Shown here one piece after another: positions 8,902 to 16,084 of a DNA stretch of 64,000 nt (position 1 is its first letter; every line of letters begins with the position of its first letter). The DNA comes from Pseudomonas ekonensis (GTDB taxonomy: Bacteria; Pseudomonadota; Gammaproteobacteria; Pseudomonadales; Pseudomonadaceae). A program made the position numbers and the translations under genes. The stretch lies in NCBI RefSeq assembly GCF_019145435.1, contig NZ_JAHSTS010000001.1, forward strand, positions 2,308,001-2,372,000, in the 5' to 3' direction. The notes under the pieces were generated by a model, which saw nothing but the letters and a program-made list of their open reading frames with translations, ran no database searches and was not told the origin of the DNA.

Positions 8902-8989
8902 ACGGTAGGAGCGAGCCTGCTCGCGATGCGGTGGATCCTTCAACAGGAATGTTGTGGACGTACGCATCACGGGCAGGCTCGCTACCGTC
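8902..8989. repeat. REP doublet (inverted pair)
   Basis: ACGGTAGGAGCGAGCCTGCT and, about 45 bases on, the inverted GGGCAGGCTCGCTACCGT. This is the AGGAGCGAGCCTGCTCGCG variant of the Pseudomonas REP. Confidence 0.85.
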
Positions 8990-9326
8990 GCTTCGGCGCC
9001 GGCCTGGGCCCGGTTGCACTAATAAAGTGCAGGAAAGTGAGACGCCTTCGGCAAAAAACAATTAACCCCTATTTAATATTTAAATAAGAAATCGTCAGAC
9101 AATTCGGCAAATTCACCAAAGTTCAAACAATTGTCCAACAGCACATGCTTTGTTTACGGGAGCTTTGCGGAAAAGTTCGTTTTGAGTTCGAAAAAAACGC
9201 TAGACGTTCGATTTCAAATTGTGTCAGGTTGCGAATGCCTTCATTGGGCGAGTGATAGGACAATCTCGCCAGAGGTTGTCGCTATCTGACAAAAACTGTT
9301 CCATTGCTAAACAAGGAAGTGTGTTT
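8990..9326 (+). promoter_or_regulatory. AT-rich promoter and leader region of the apr exoenzyme operon
   Basis: A stretch of more than 300 bases without a gene and clearly richer in A+T than its surroundings, ending at the aprA start. It has several GGA-containing leader motifs (GCAGGAAAG near 9034, TAGGACAA near 9256) besides the strong site at 9311. No convincing -35/-10 pair is singled out here; an extracytoplasmic or stationary-phase promoter is plausible. Confidence 0.6.
9311..9320 (+). promoter_or_regulatory. Predicted RsmA/RsmE binding site overlapping the aprA Shine-Dalgarno
   Basis: ACAAGGAAGT matches all ten positions of the RsmA/RsmE consensus (A/U)CANGGANG(U/A). It also contains the AAGGA ribosome-binding core seven bases before the aprA ATG. 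In fluorescent pseudomonads AprA synthesis is controlled by the Gac/Rsm cascade, so translational repression at this site, relieved by Rsm small RNAs, is the direct expectation. Confidence 0.75.
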
Positions 9327-10790
9327 ATGTCGAAAGTAAAAGCTAACGCTATTGATACGGCCGAACAGGCATTCCAGCTGTCGGCGGCAGATCCCCTGGC
9401 GGCGTCCAGCACCGCCTGGAACCAGATCAATAGCTTCAGCCATCAGTACGATCGTGGCGGCAACCTCACGGTCAATGGCAAACCCTCCTATTCCGTCGAC
9501 CAGGCCGCCGATTACATCCTGCGCGACGGGGCTGCCTACAAAGACTTGGACGGCAGCGGCAAGATCGAACTCACCTACACGTTCCTGACCTCGGCATCGT
9601 CCAGCACGATGTACAAGCACGGGATCTCCGGGTTCAGCCAGTTCAGCGCCCAACAGAAGGCCCAGGCCGTGCTCGCCATGCAATCCTGGGCCGACGTGGC
9701 CAACGTCACCTTCACCGAGAAAGCCTCGGGCGGTGACGGCCACATGACCTTCGGCAACTACAGCGGCGGCCAGGACGGCGCGGCGGCGTTCGCCTATCTG
9801 CCGGGCACCGGCGCCGGTTATGACGGCACTTCGTGGTACTTGATCAACAGCGGCTACCAGCAGAACAAGAACCCGGACCTGAACAACTACGGCCGTCAGA
9901 CCCTGACCCACGAGATCGGTCACACCCTGGGCCTGGCCCACCCCGGCGACTACAACGCCGGCAACGGCAACCCGACCTACAATGACGCCCACTACGGTCA
10001 AGACACCCGTGGCTACAGCGTCATGAGCTACTGGAGCGAAAGCAACACCAGCCAGAACTTCAGCAAGGGTGGGGTGGAGGCCTATTCGTCCGGCCCGCTG
10101 ATGGATGACATCGCGGCGATCCAGAAGCTGTACGGCGCCAACATGACCACCCGTACCGGTGACACCACCTACGGCTTCAACTCCAACGCCGGGCGCGATT
10201 TCCTCAGCGCCACGTCGTCGGCCGACAAGCTGGTGTTCTCGGTGTGGGACGCGGGCGGCAAGGACACCTTCGACTTCTCGGGCTTCACCCAGAACCAGAA
10301 GATCAACCTCAATGAGGCGTCGTTCTCCGACGTGGGCGGCCTGGTGGGCAACGTGTCCATCGCCAAGGGCGTCACCATCGAAAACGCCATCGGCGGTTCG
10401 GGCAACGACCTGCTGATCGGCAACAGTGTGTCCAACGAGCTCAAGGGCGGTGCCGGCAACGACATCCTCTACGGAGCCGGCGGCGCCGACAAGCTGTGGG
10501 GCGGCGCAGGTGCGGACATCTTCGTGTTCGGCGCCAGCACCGACTCCAAGCCGGGCGCGGCCGACCAGATCCTGGACTTCACCTCGGGCCTGGACAAGAT
10601 CGACCTGACCGGCATCACCAAAGGCGCCGGCCTGCACTTCGTCAGCGCCTTCACCGGTGCGGCGGGTGACGCGATCCTGACCACCTCGGGCGGCAACAGC
10701 ACCCTGCAAGTGGACTTCTCCGGGCACGGCGTGGCGGACTTCCTGGTCAGCACCGTCGGCGTCGCGGCTGTCACCGACATCGCAGCGTGA
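9327..10790 (+). CDS. aprA: Serralysin-family alkaline metalloprotease AprA (AprX)
   Basis: Secreted zinc protease of 487 residues, the normal length of the family. Zinc-binding [11 protein letters not shown] is at residues 195-205 and the Met-turn SVMSYW at 231-236. The C-terminal half holds RTX calcium-binding repeats ([31 protein letters not shown] at about 356-402). There is no N-terminal signal peptide; the short N-terminal propeptide and the hydrophobic C-terminus fit type I export by AprDEF, encoded downstream. The start is fixed by AAGGAAG seven bases upstream. It is the first gene of the exoenzyme operon, followed by a stem-loop that may keep its mRNA level above that of the later genes. 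This is the heat-stable milk-spoilage protease AprX of P. fluorescens. Confidence 0.97.
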   Translation: MSKVKANAIDTAEQAFQLSAADPLAASSTAWNQINSFSHQYDRGGNLTVNGKPSYSVDQAADYILRDGAAYKDLDGSGKIELTYTFLTSASSSTMYKHGISGFSQFSAQQKAQAVLAMQSWADVANVTFTEKASGGDGHMTFGNYSGGQDGAAAFAYLPGTGAGYDGTSWYLINSGYQQNKNPDLNNYGRQTLTHEIGHTLGLAHPGDYNAGNGNPTYNDAHYGQDTRGYSVMSYWSESNTSQNFSKGGVEAYSSGPLMDDIAAIQKLYGANMTTRTGDTTYGFNSNAGRDFLSATSSADKLVFSVWDAGGKDTFDFSGFTQNQKINLNEASFSDVGGLVGNVSIAKGVTIENAIGGSGNDLLIGNSVSNELKGGAGNDILYGAGGADKLWGGAGADIFVFGASTDSKPGAADQILDFTSGLDKIDLTGITKGAGLHFVSAFTGAAGDAILTTSGGNSTLQVDFSGHGVADFLVSTVGVAAVTDIAA

Positions 10791-10801
10791 TGTGAAACGG
10801 G

Positions 10802-10826
10802 AAAGCGGCGCACGGTGCGCCGCTTT
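10802..10826 (+). terminator. Stem-loop between aprA and inh
   Basis: An 11-bp perfect stem (AAAGCGGCGCA / TGCGCCGCTTT) with a three-base loop, without a long T tract. It more likely stabilises the aprA 3' end or partially terminates than ends the operon. Confidence 0.65.
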
Positions 10827-10883
10827 CTTCACTTGCATCGCCTCGCCCTGTGGGCAAGGCTACACGCCGGAGCGAAATGTCCC

Positions 10884-11312
10884 ATGACCCGTAGCGCAAT
10901 TTCCCGCAAGGCAGTGGCTTGGCTGTTGCCGACGCTGATGATGATTTCTGGAGAGACACCCATGGCAAGCAGCCTCAGACTCGAAGACCCTTCGGCGTTC
11001 GCAGGATCCTGGCAGGCGACCTTGAGCGCCCGCAGCGACGCGCCGGATGCCCAGGCCCTGCAAGACAAGCCGTCGAACACCTGCCGGATCGAGCTGGAGC
11101 CGAACCAGACCTTGGGCAAAGGCGCCGACTGCCTGAGCGCCTGGCTGCAGGACAGCGCCATCGGCTGGTTTCCCGACCCCGACGGTCTGTCGATCACCGG
11201 CAAGGAAGGCTCAAGAATCCAGTTCTTCAGCCGACAACGTGATGGGCTTTATCTGAGCACTTTGAAGTCGGGCCTGGTGATCACGCTGGTGCGCGCCGCA
11301 GCGCAACCGTGA
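10884..11312 (+). CDS. inh: Alkaline protease inhibitor Inh/AprI
   Basis: Periplasmic inhibitor of 142 residues (Inh/Omp19 fold). A signal peptide with a hydrophobic core (KAVAWLLPTLMMISG) precedes the mature SSLRLEDPSAFAGSWQATL. The family's N-terminal strand beginning with SSLRL plugs the protease active site. Two cysteines (CRIELEP...GADC) form the usual disulfide. It protects the periplasm from AprA that fails to be exported. It is located directly after aprA, as in P. aeruginosa and P. fluorescens. Start at the ATG giving a proper signal peptide; an upstream in-frame extension into the stem-loop is not credible. Confidence 0.93.
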   Translation: MTRSAISRKAVAWLLPTLMMISGETPMASSLRLEDPSAFAGSWQATLSARSDAPDAQALQDKPSNTCRIELEPNQTLGKGADCLSAWLQDSAIGWFPDPDGLSITGKEGSRIQFFSRQRDGLYLSTLKSGLVITLVRAAAQP

Positions 11313-11516
11313 AGGCCGTCCGAAAGAACAGTTTGAATATAAATGACCTCGATGCAGTTATAAGCATTGCCTTGATAGCGACAACGCCGGTTAAACATCG
11401 CGAAAGTTGTTATTGAAGTGTAAGCGGACACTTGCAGAGTATCTCCCGGGCCATGCACGGGTTGTTTAATAAAGACTCGCCAAAGAATGGCGGGGAATAT
11501 CATTCGGGAATTATCA

Positions 11517-13292
11517 ATGAAGATGGCGAAGGCCCCAGCCACCGCTCCGTTATTCAAGGCACTGGGTGACTACAAGGGCATTCTGATCAGCGTCGGTTGC
11601 TTTACCGCACTGATCAACGTGCTGATGCTGGTGCCCTCCATATATATGCTGCAGGTCTACGACCGGGTGCTGTCTTCGCAAAACGAAACCACCCTGGCGA
11701 TGCTGTCGCTGATGGTGGTCGGTTTCTTCGCCTTCATCGGCTTGCTGGAGGTGGTGCGAAGCTTCATCGTGATCCGCATCGGCAGCCAGCTGGAGCGCCG
11801 TTTCAACCTGCGGGTGTACCAGGCCGCGTTCGAACGCAACCTGTTCAAGGGCGAAGGCAACGCCGGCCAGTCGCTGAACGACCTGACCCATATCCGCCAA
11901 TTCGTCACCGGGCCGGCGCTGTTCGCGTTCTTCGATGCGCCGTGGTTCCCGGTCTACCTGTTTGTGATCTACCTGTTCAATGTCTGGCTCGGCGTGCTCG
12001 CCACCGCCGGCGCGGTGCTGCTGATCGCCCTGGCGTGCCTGAACGAATACATGACCAAGAAGCCGTTGGGCGAGGCCTCCGGGTTTTCGCAGAAATCCAG
12101 CCAACTGGCCACCAGCCATCTGCACAACGCCGAAACCATCCAGGCCATGGGCATGCTCGGCGCGCTGCGCAAGCGCTGGTTCCAGGTGCATTCGCGTTTC
12201 CTCGGCCTGCAGAACCAGGCCAGCGACACCGGCGCGGTCATCTCGTCCTTGAGCAAGACCCTGCGCCTGTGCCTGCAATCGCTGGTGCTGGGCCTGGGCG
12301 CCTTGCTGGTGATCAAGGGCGACATGACCGCCGGGATGATGATCGCCGGTTCGATCCTGATGGGTCGGGTGCTGAGCCCGATCGATCAGTTGATCGCCGT
12401 GTGGAAGCAGTGGAGCGGGGCGAAGCTGGCGTACCGCCGCCTGGACTCGCTGCTGCAGGCGTTCCCGCCCAGCGACGACAACATGGCGCTGCCGGCGCCC
12501 AAGGGTCAGATCAGTTTCGAACAGGTCAGCGCCGGCCCGCCGGGCCAGCGGATGCCGACCTTGCACATGGTCAACTTCAGCCTCGCGGCCGGTGAAGTGC
12601 TGGGCGTGCTGGGGGCTTCGGGCTCCGGCAAATCCACCCTGGCGCGGGTTTTGGTCGGCGTCTGGCCGGCCCTGGGCGGCACCGTGCGCCTGGACGGCGC
12701 CGACATCCACCGCTGGAACCGCGACCAGCTCGGTCCGTACGTCGGCTACCTGCCCCAGGACATCGAGCTGTTCAGCGGCACCGTCGCCGAAAACATCGCC
12801 CGCTTCAGCGACGCCGACCCGCAGAAGGTTGTGGCTGCCGCCCAGCAGGCCGGCGTGCACGAGATGATCCTGCGCCTGCCCAAAGGCTACGACACCCCGC
12901 TGGGCGAGGACGGCAGCGGCCTGTCCGGCGGCCAGAAGCAGCGCGTGGCCCTGGCCCGCGCCATGTACGGCACCCCGAGCCTGGTGGTGCTGGACGAGCC
13001 GAACTCCAACCTCGACACCGTCGGCGAGGCCGCGCTGGCCAGCGCCATCGCCCAGCTCAAGGCCCAGGGCACCAGCGTGATCCTGGTCACCCACCGTTCT
13101 TCGGTGCTGGCCCAGGCCGACAAGCTGCTGGTGCTCAACGACGGGCGGCTGCAGGCGTTCGGCCCGAGCCAGGACGTGCTGCGGGCGCTGTCGGGCAATC
13201 AGGAACAACCACGTGAGAAGACTGCGCAGGCACCGGCCGGGCTCAGCATGAGCCGGCAGTATCAGCCGACGACAAGGAATTCGGGTGTATGA
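11517..13292 (+). CDS. aprD: Type I secretion ABC transporter AprD
   Basis: Inner-membrane exporter ATPase of 591 residues. Six transmembrane helices lie in the first 300 residues (ILISVGCFTALINVLMLVPS is the first). The nucleotide-binding domain has Walker A GASGSGKST, signature LSGGQKQR and Walker B LVVLDEP. There is no N-terminal C39 peptidase domain, as expected for exporters of RTX proteins with uncleaved C-terminal signals. It works with AprE and AprF to export AprA and very likely the RTX lipases PueB and PueA. Start is taken at 11517 (MKMAKAPATAPLF) by similarity to AprD; an in-frame ATG 30 bases upstream is possible. It overlaps aprE by four bases. Confidence 0.95.
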   Translation: MKMAKAPATAPLFKALGDYKGILISVGCFTALINVLMLVPSIYMLQVYDRVLSSQNETTLAMLSLMVVGFFAFIGLLEVVRSFIVIRIGSQLERRFNLRVYQAAFERNLFKGEGNAGQSLNDLTHIRQFVTGPALFAFFDAPWFPVYLFVIYLFNVWLGVLATAGAVLLIALACLNEYMTKKPLGEASGFSQKSSQLATSHLHNAETIQAMGMLGALRKRWFQVHSRFLGLQNQASDTGAVISSLSKTLRLCLQSLVLGLGALLVIKGDMTAGMMIAGSILMGRVLSPIDQLIAVWKQWSGAKLAYRRLDSLLQAFPPSDDNMALPAPKGQISFEQVSAGPPGQRMPTLHMVNFSLAAGEVLGVLGASGSGKSTLARVLVGVWPALGGTVRLDGADIHRWNRDQLGPYVGYLPQDIELFSGTVAENIARFSDADPQKVVAAAQQAGVHEMILRLPKGYDTPLGEDGSGLSGGQKQRVALARAMYGTPSLVVLDEPNSNLDTVGEAALASAIAQLKAQGTSVILVTHRSSVLAQADKLLVLNDGRLQAFGPSQDVLRALSGNQEQPREKTAQAPAGLSMSRQYQPTTRNSGV

Positions 13293-14638
13293 GCAGTGCA
13301 AGCATGAACACAACCAACGAAGCGTCGCTGGAAAACGACTACACCCGCGAACGTCCGGAGCGCGACGCGAAGTTCTTCGCCCGCATGGGCTGGATCCTCG
13401 CGCTGGCCGGCGCCGGCAGTTTCTTCACCTGGGCGGCCCTGGCGCCGCTGGACCAAGGCATTCCCGTGCAGGGCACCGTGGTGGTGTCGGGCAAGCGCAA
13501 GGCCGTGCAGTCGATGAGCGCCGGCGTGGTCAGCCGCATCCTGGTGCGTGAAGGCCAAAGCGTGAAGCAGGGCCAGCCGCTGTTCCGCCTCGACCAGACC
13601 CAGGTCGCCGCCGACGTGCAGTCGCTCCAGGCCCAGTACCGCATGGCGTGGGCCAGCCTGGCGCGCTGGCAGGCCGAGCGCGACAACCTCAAGCAGGTGA
13701 CGTTCCCGGCTGAGCTGAGCAACGATCCGGATCCGCGCCTGGCGCTGGTGCTCGAAGGCCAGCGTCAGCTGTTCAGCAGCCGCCGCGAGGCGTATTCCCG
13801 CGAGCAGGCCGCGCTGCGCGCCAGCATCGAAGGCGCCAGTGCGCAACTGGCCGGCATGCGCCGCGCCCGCACGGACCTCAACGCCCAGGCCGACTCGCTG
13901 CAGCAGCAGTTGAGCAACCTGCAACCGCTGGCGGACAACGGCTACATCCCGCGCAACCGCGTGCTCGAGTATCAGCGTCAGCTGTCGCAAGTGCAGCAGC
14001 AACTGGCGGAAAACACCGGCGAAAGCGGGCGCGTAGAGCAGGGCATCCTCGAATCGCGCCTGAAACTGCAGCAGCACGGCGAGGAATACCAGAAAGAAGT
14101 GCGCAGCCAACTGGCCGACGCCCAGCTCAAGAGCGTCACGCTGTCCGAGCAGCTGACCTCTGCCGGCTTCGATTTGCAGCACAGCGAGATCCTGGCCACC
14201 TCCGACGGTGTGGCGGTCAACCTCGGCGTGCACACCGAAGGCGCCGTGGTGCGCCAGGGCGAGACTTTGCTTGAGATCGTTCCGCAAGGCACCAGCCTGG
14301 AGGTGGAAGGCCACCTGCCGATCAACCTGATCGACAAGGTCGGCCCCCACTTGCCGGTGGACATCCTGTTCACCGCGTTCAACCAGAGCAAGACCCCGCG
14401 GGTGCCGGGCGAGGTCAGCCTGATCTCCGCCGACCAGATGGTCGACGAGAAGACCGGCGCGCCGTATTACGTGATCCGCAGCAGCGTCAGCGACCAGGCC
14501 ATGGAGAAACTCAACGGCCTGGTGATCAAGCCCGGCATGCCGGCGGAAATGTTCGTGCGCACCGGCGAACGTTCACTCCTCAACTACCTGTTCAAACCGC
14601 TGCTCGATCGGGCCGGCTCCGCGTTGACCGAAGAATAA
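13289..14638 (+). CDS. aprE: Type I secretion membrane fusion protein AprE
   Basis: HlyD-family periplasmic adaptor of 449 residues. One N-terminal membrane anchor (WILALAGAGSFFTWAALAPL) is followed by a biotinyl-lipoyl-like half motif (VVVSGKRKAVQSMSAGVVSRI), a long coiled-coil hairpin (about 95-290) and the C-terminal beta-barrel. It links the AprD ATPase to the outer-membrane channel AprF. The start ATG overlaps the aprD stop (ATGA), so translation is coupled. Confidence 0.95.
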   Translation: MSSASMNTTNEASLENDYTRERPERDAKFFARMGWILALAGAGSFFTWAALAPLDQGIPVQGTVVVSGKRKAVQSMSAGVVSRILVREGQSVKQGQPLFRLDQTQVAADVQSLQAQYRMAWASLARWQAERDNLKQVTFPAELSNDPDPRLALVLEGQRQLFSSRREAYSREQAALRASIEGASAQLAGMRRARTDLNAQADSLQQQLSNLQPLADNGYIPRNRVLEYQRQLSQVQQQLAENTGESGRVEQGILESRLKLQQHGEEYQKEVRSQLADAQLKSVTLSEQLTSAGFDLQHSEILATSDGVAVNLGVHTEGAVVRQGETLLEIVPQGTSLEVEGHLPINLIDKVGPHLPVDILFTAFNQSKTPRVPGEVSLISADQMVDEKTGAPYYVIRSSVSDQAMEKLNGLVIKPGMPAEMFVRTGERSLLNYLFKPLLDRAGSALTEE

Positions 14639-14652
14639 GGACGTTCGGCTGT

Positions 14653-16011
14653 ATGAATAAGCTTTCCATGCTGGCGGCAGCGTTCGCGCTGCTCGCAGGC
14701 AACAGTGCGGTGGCGGCCGTGGGGCCGTTCGAGATCTACGAACAAGCGTTGCGCAACGACCCGGTGTTCCTCGGCGCGATCAAGGAGCGCGACGCCGGCC
14801 TTGAGAACCGCGCCATCGGCCGCGCGGGGCTGTTGCCCAAGCTCGGCTACACCTACAACAAGGGCCACAACAACTCCAAGGCCACTCAGCTCAACAGTCG
14901 CGGCAACATCACCGAAGACCGCAACTACAACAGTTACGGTTCGAGCCTGACCCTGCAACAGCCGTTGCTCGACTACGAGGCCTACGCCGCCTACCGCAAG
15001 GGCGTGGCGCAGTCGCTGTTCGCCGACGAGAACTTCCGCGGCAAGAGCCAGGAGCTGTTGGTGCGGGTGCTGGACAACTACACCAAGGCCCTGTTCGCCC
15101 AGGACCAGATCGACATCGCGCAGGCCAAGAAAAAGGCCTACGAGCAGCAGTTCCAGCAGAACGAGCATCTGTTCAAGTCAGGCGAGGGCACCCGCACCGA
15201 CATTCTGGAAGCGGAATCGCGCTACGAGCTGGCCACCGCCGAAGAGATCGAGGCGCGCGACGAACAGGACGCGGCGCTGCGCGAGCTCGGCGCCCTGACC
15301 GGCGTGCCGGCCATCGACATCGGTGATCTGGCGCCGCTGGACCAGAACTTCCAGACGTTCACCCTGCAACCGGCCAACTACGACACCTGGCACGAACTGG
15401 CGATCAGCAACAACCCGAACCTGGCCTCGCAGCGCCAGGCCGTGGAAGTGGCGCGTTACGAAGTGGAGCGCAACCGCGCCGGGCACCTGCCGAAGGTGAG
15501 TGCCTACGCGTCGATGCGCCAGAACGAATCGGAAAGCGGCAACACCTACAACCAGCGCTACGAAACCAACACCATCGGCTTCGAAGTGAGCGTGCCGCTG
15601 TACGCCGGCGGCGGGGTCTCGGCCTCGACCCGTCAGGCCAGCCGCAACATGGAGAGGGCCGAGTACGAGCTGGACGGCAAGACCCGCGAAACCCTGATCG
15701 AACTGCGCCGCCAGTTCAGCGCTTGCCTCTCCGGCGTGAGCAAGCTGCGCGCCTATCAGAAGGCGCTGACGTCGGCCGAAGCGCTGGTGGTGTCGACCAA
15801 GCAGAGCATCCTCGGCGGCGAACGCACCAACCTGGATGCGCTGAACGCCGAGCAACAACTGTTTACCACCCGCCGCGACCTGGCGCAGGCACGCTACGAC
15901 TACCTGATGGCCTGGACCAAGCTGCACTACTACGCAGGCACCTTGAACGAGCAGGACCTGGCCCGGGTGGACGAAGCCTTCGGACAAGGCCCCAAAGGCC
16001 GGATGAATTGA
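14653..16011 (+). CDS. aprF: Type I secretion outer-membrane channel AprF (TolC family)
   Basis: TolC-family protein of 452 residues. The signal peptide is MNKLSMLAAAFALLAGNSAVA, followed by two repeats of the outer-membrane efflux fold with long helices (PFEIYEQALRNDPVFLGAIKERDAGLENR and its later counterpart). It forms the trimeric outer-membrane duct for AprDE. It lies 14 bases after aprE, completing the aprDEF exporter. It is separated from the next gene by 73 bases without a clear terminator. Confidence 0.95.
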   Translation: MNKLSMLAAAFALLAGNSAVAAVGPFEIYEQALRNDPVFLGAIKERDAGLENRAIGRAGLLPKLGYTYNKGHNNSKATQLNSRGNITEDRNYNSYGSSLTLQQPLLDYEAYAAYRKGVAQSLFADENFRGKSQELLVRVLDNYTKALFAQDQIDIAQAKKKAYEQQFQQNEHLFKSGEGTRTDILEAESRYELATAEEIEARDEQDAALRELGALTGVPAIDIGDLAPLDQNFQTFTLQPANYDTWHELAISNNPNLASQRQAVEVARYEVERNRAGHLPKVSAYASMRQNESESGNTYNQRYETNTIGFEVSVPLYAGGGVSASTRQASRNMERAEYELDGKTRETLIELRRQFSACLSGVSKLRAYQKALTSAEALVVSTKQSILGGERTNLDALNAEQQLFTTRRDLAQARYDYLMAWTKLHYYAGTLNEQDLARVDEAFGQGPKGRMN

Positions 16012-16084
16012 CGGCGGCCCCCGCCACAGGGGTGGGCGAGGGGATTGCAGCACTAAAACAACAATAGAAAAACGAGTGGTGAAC

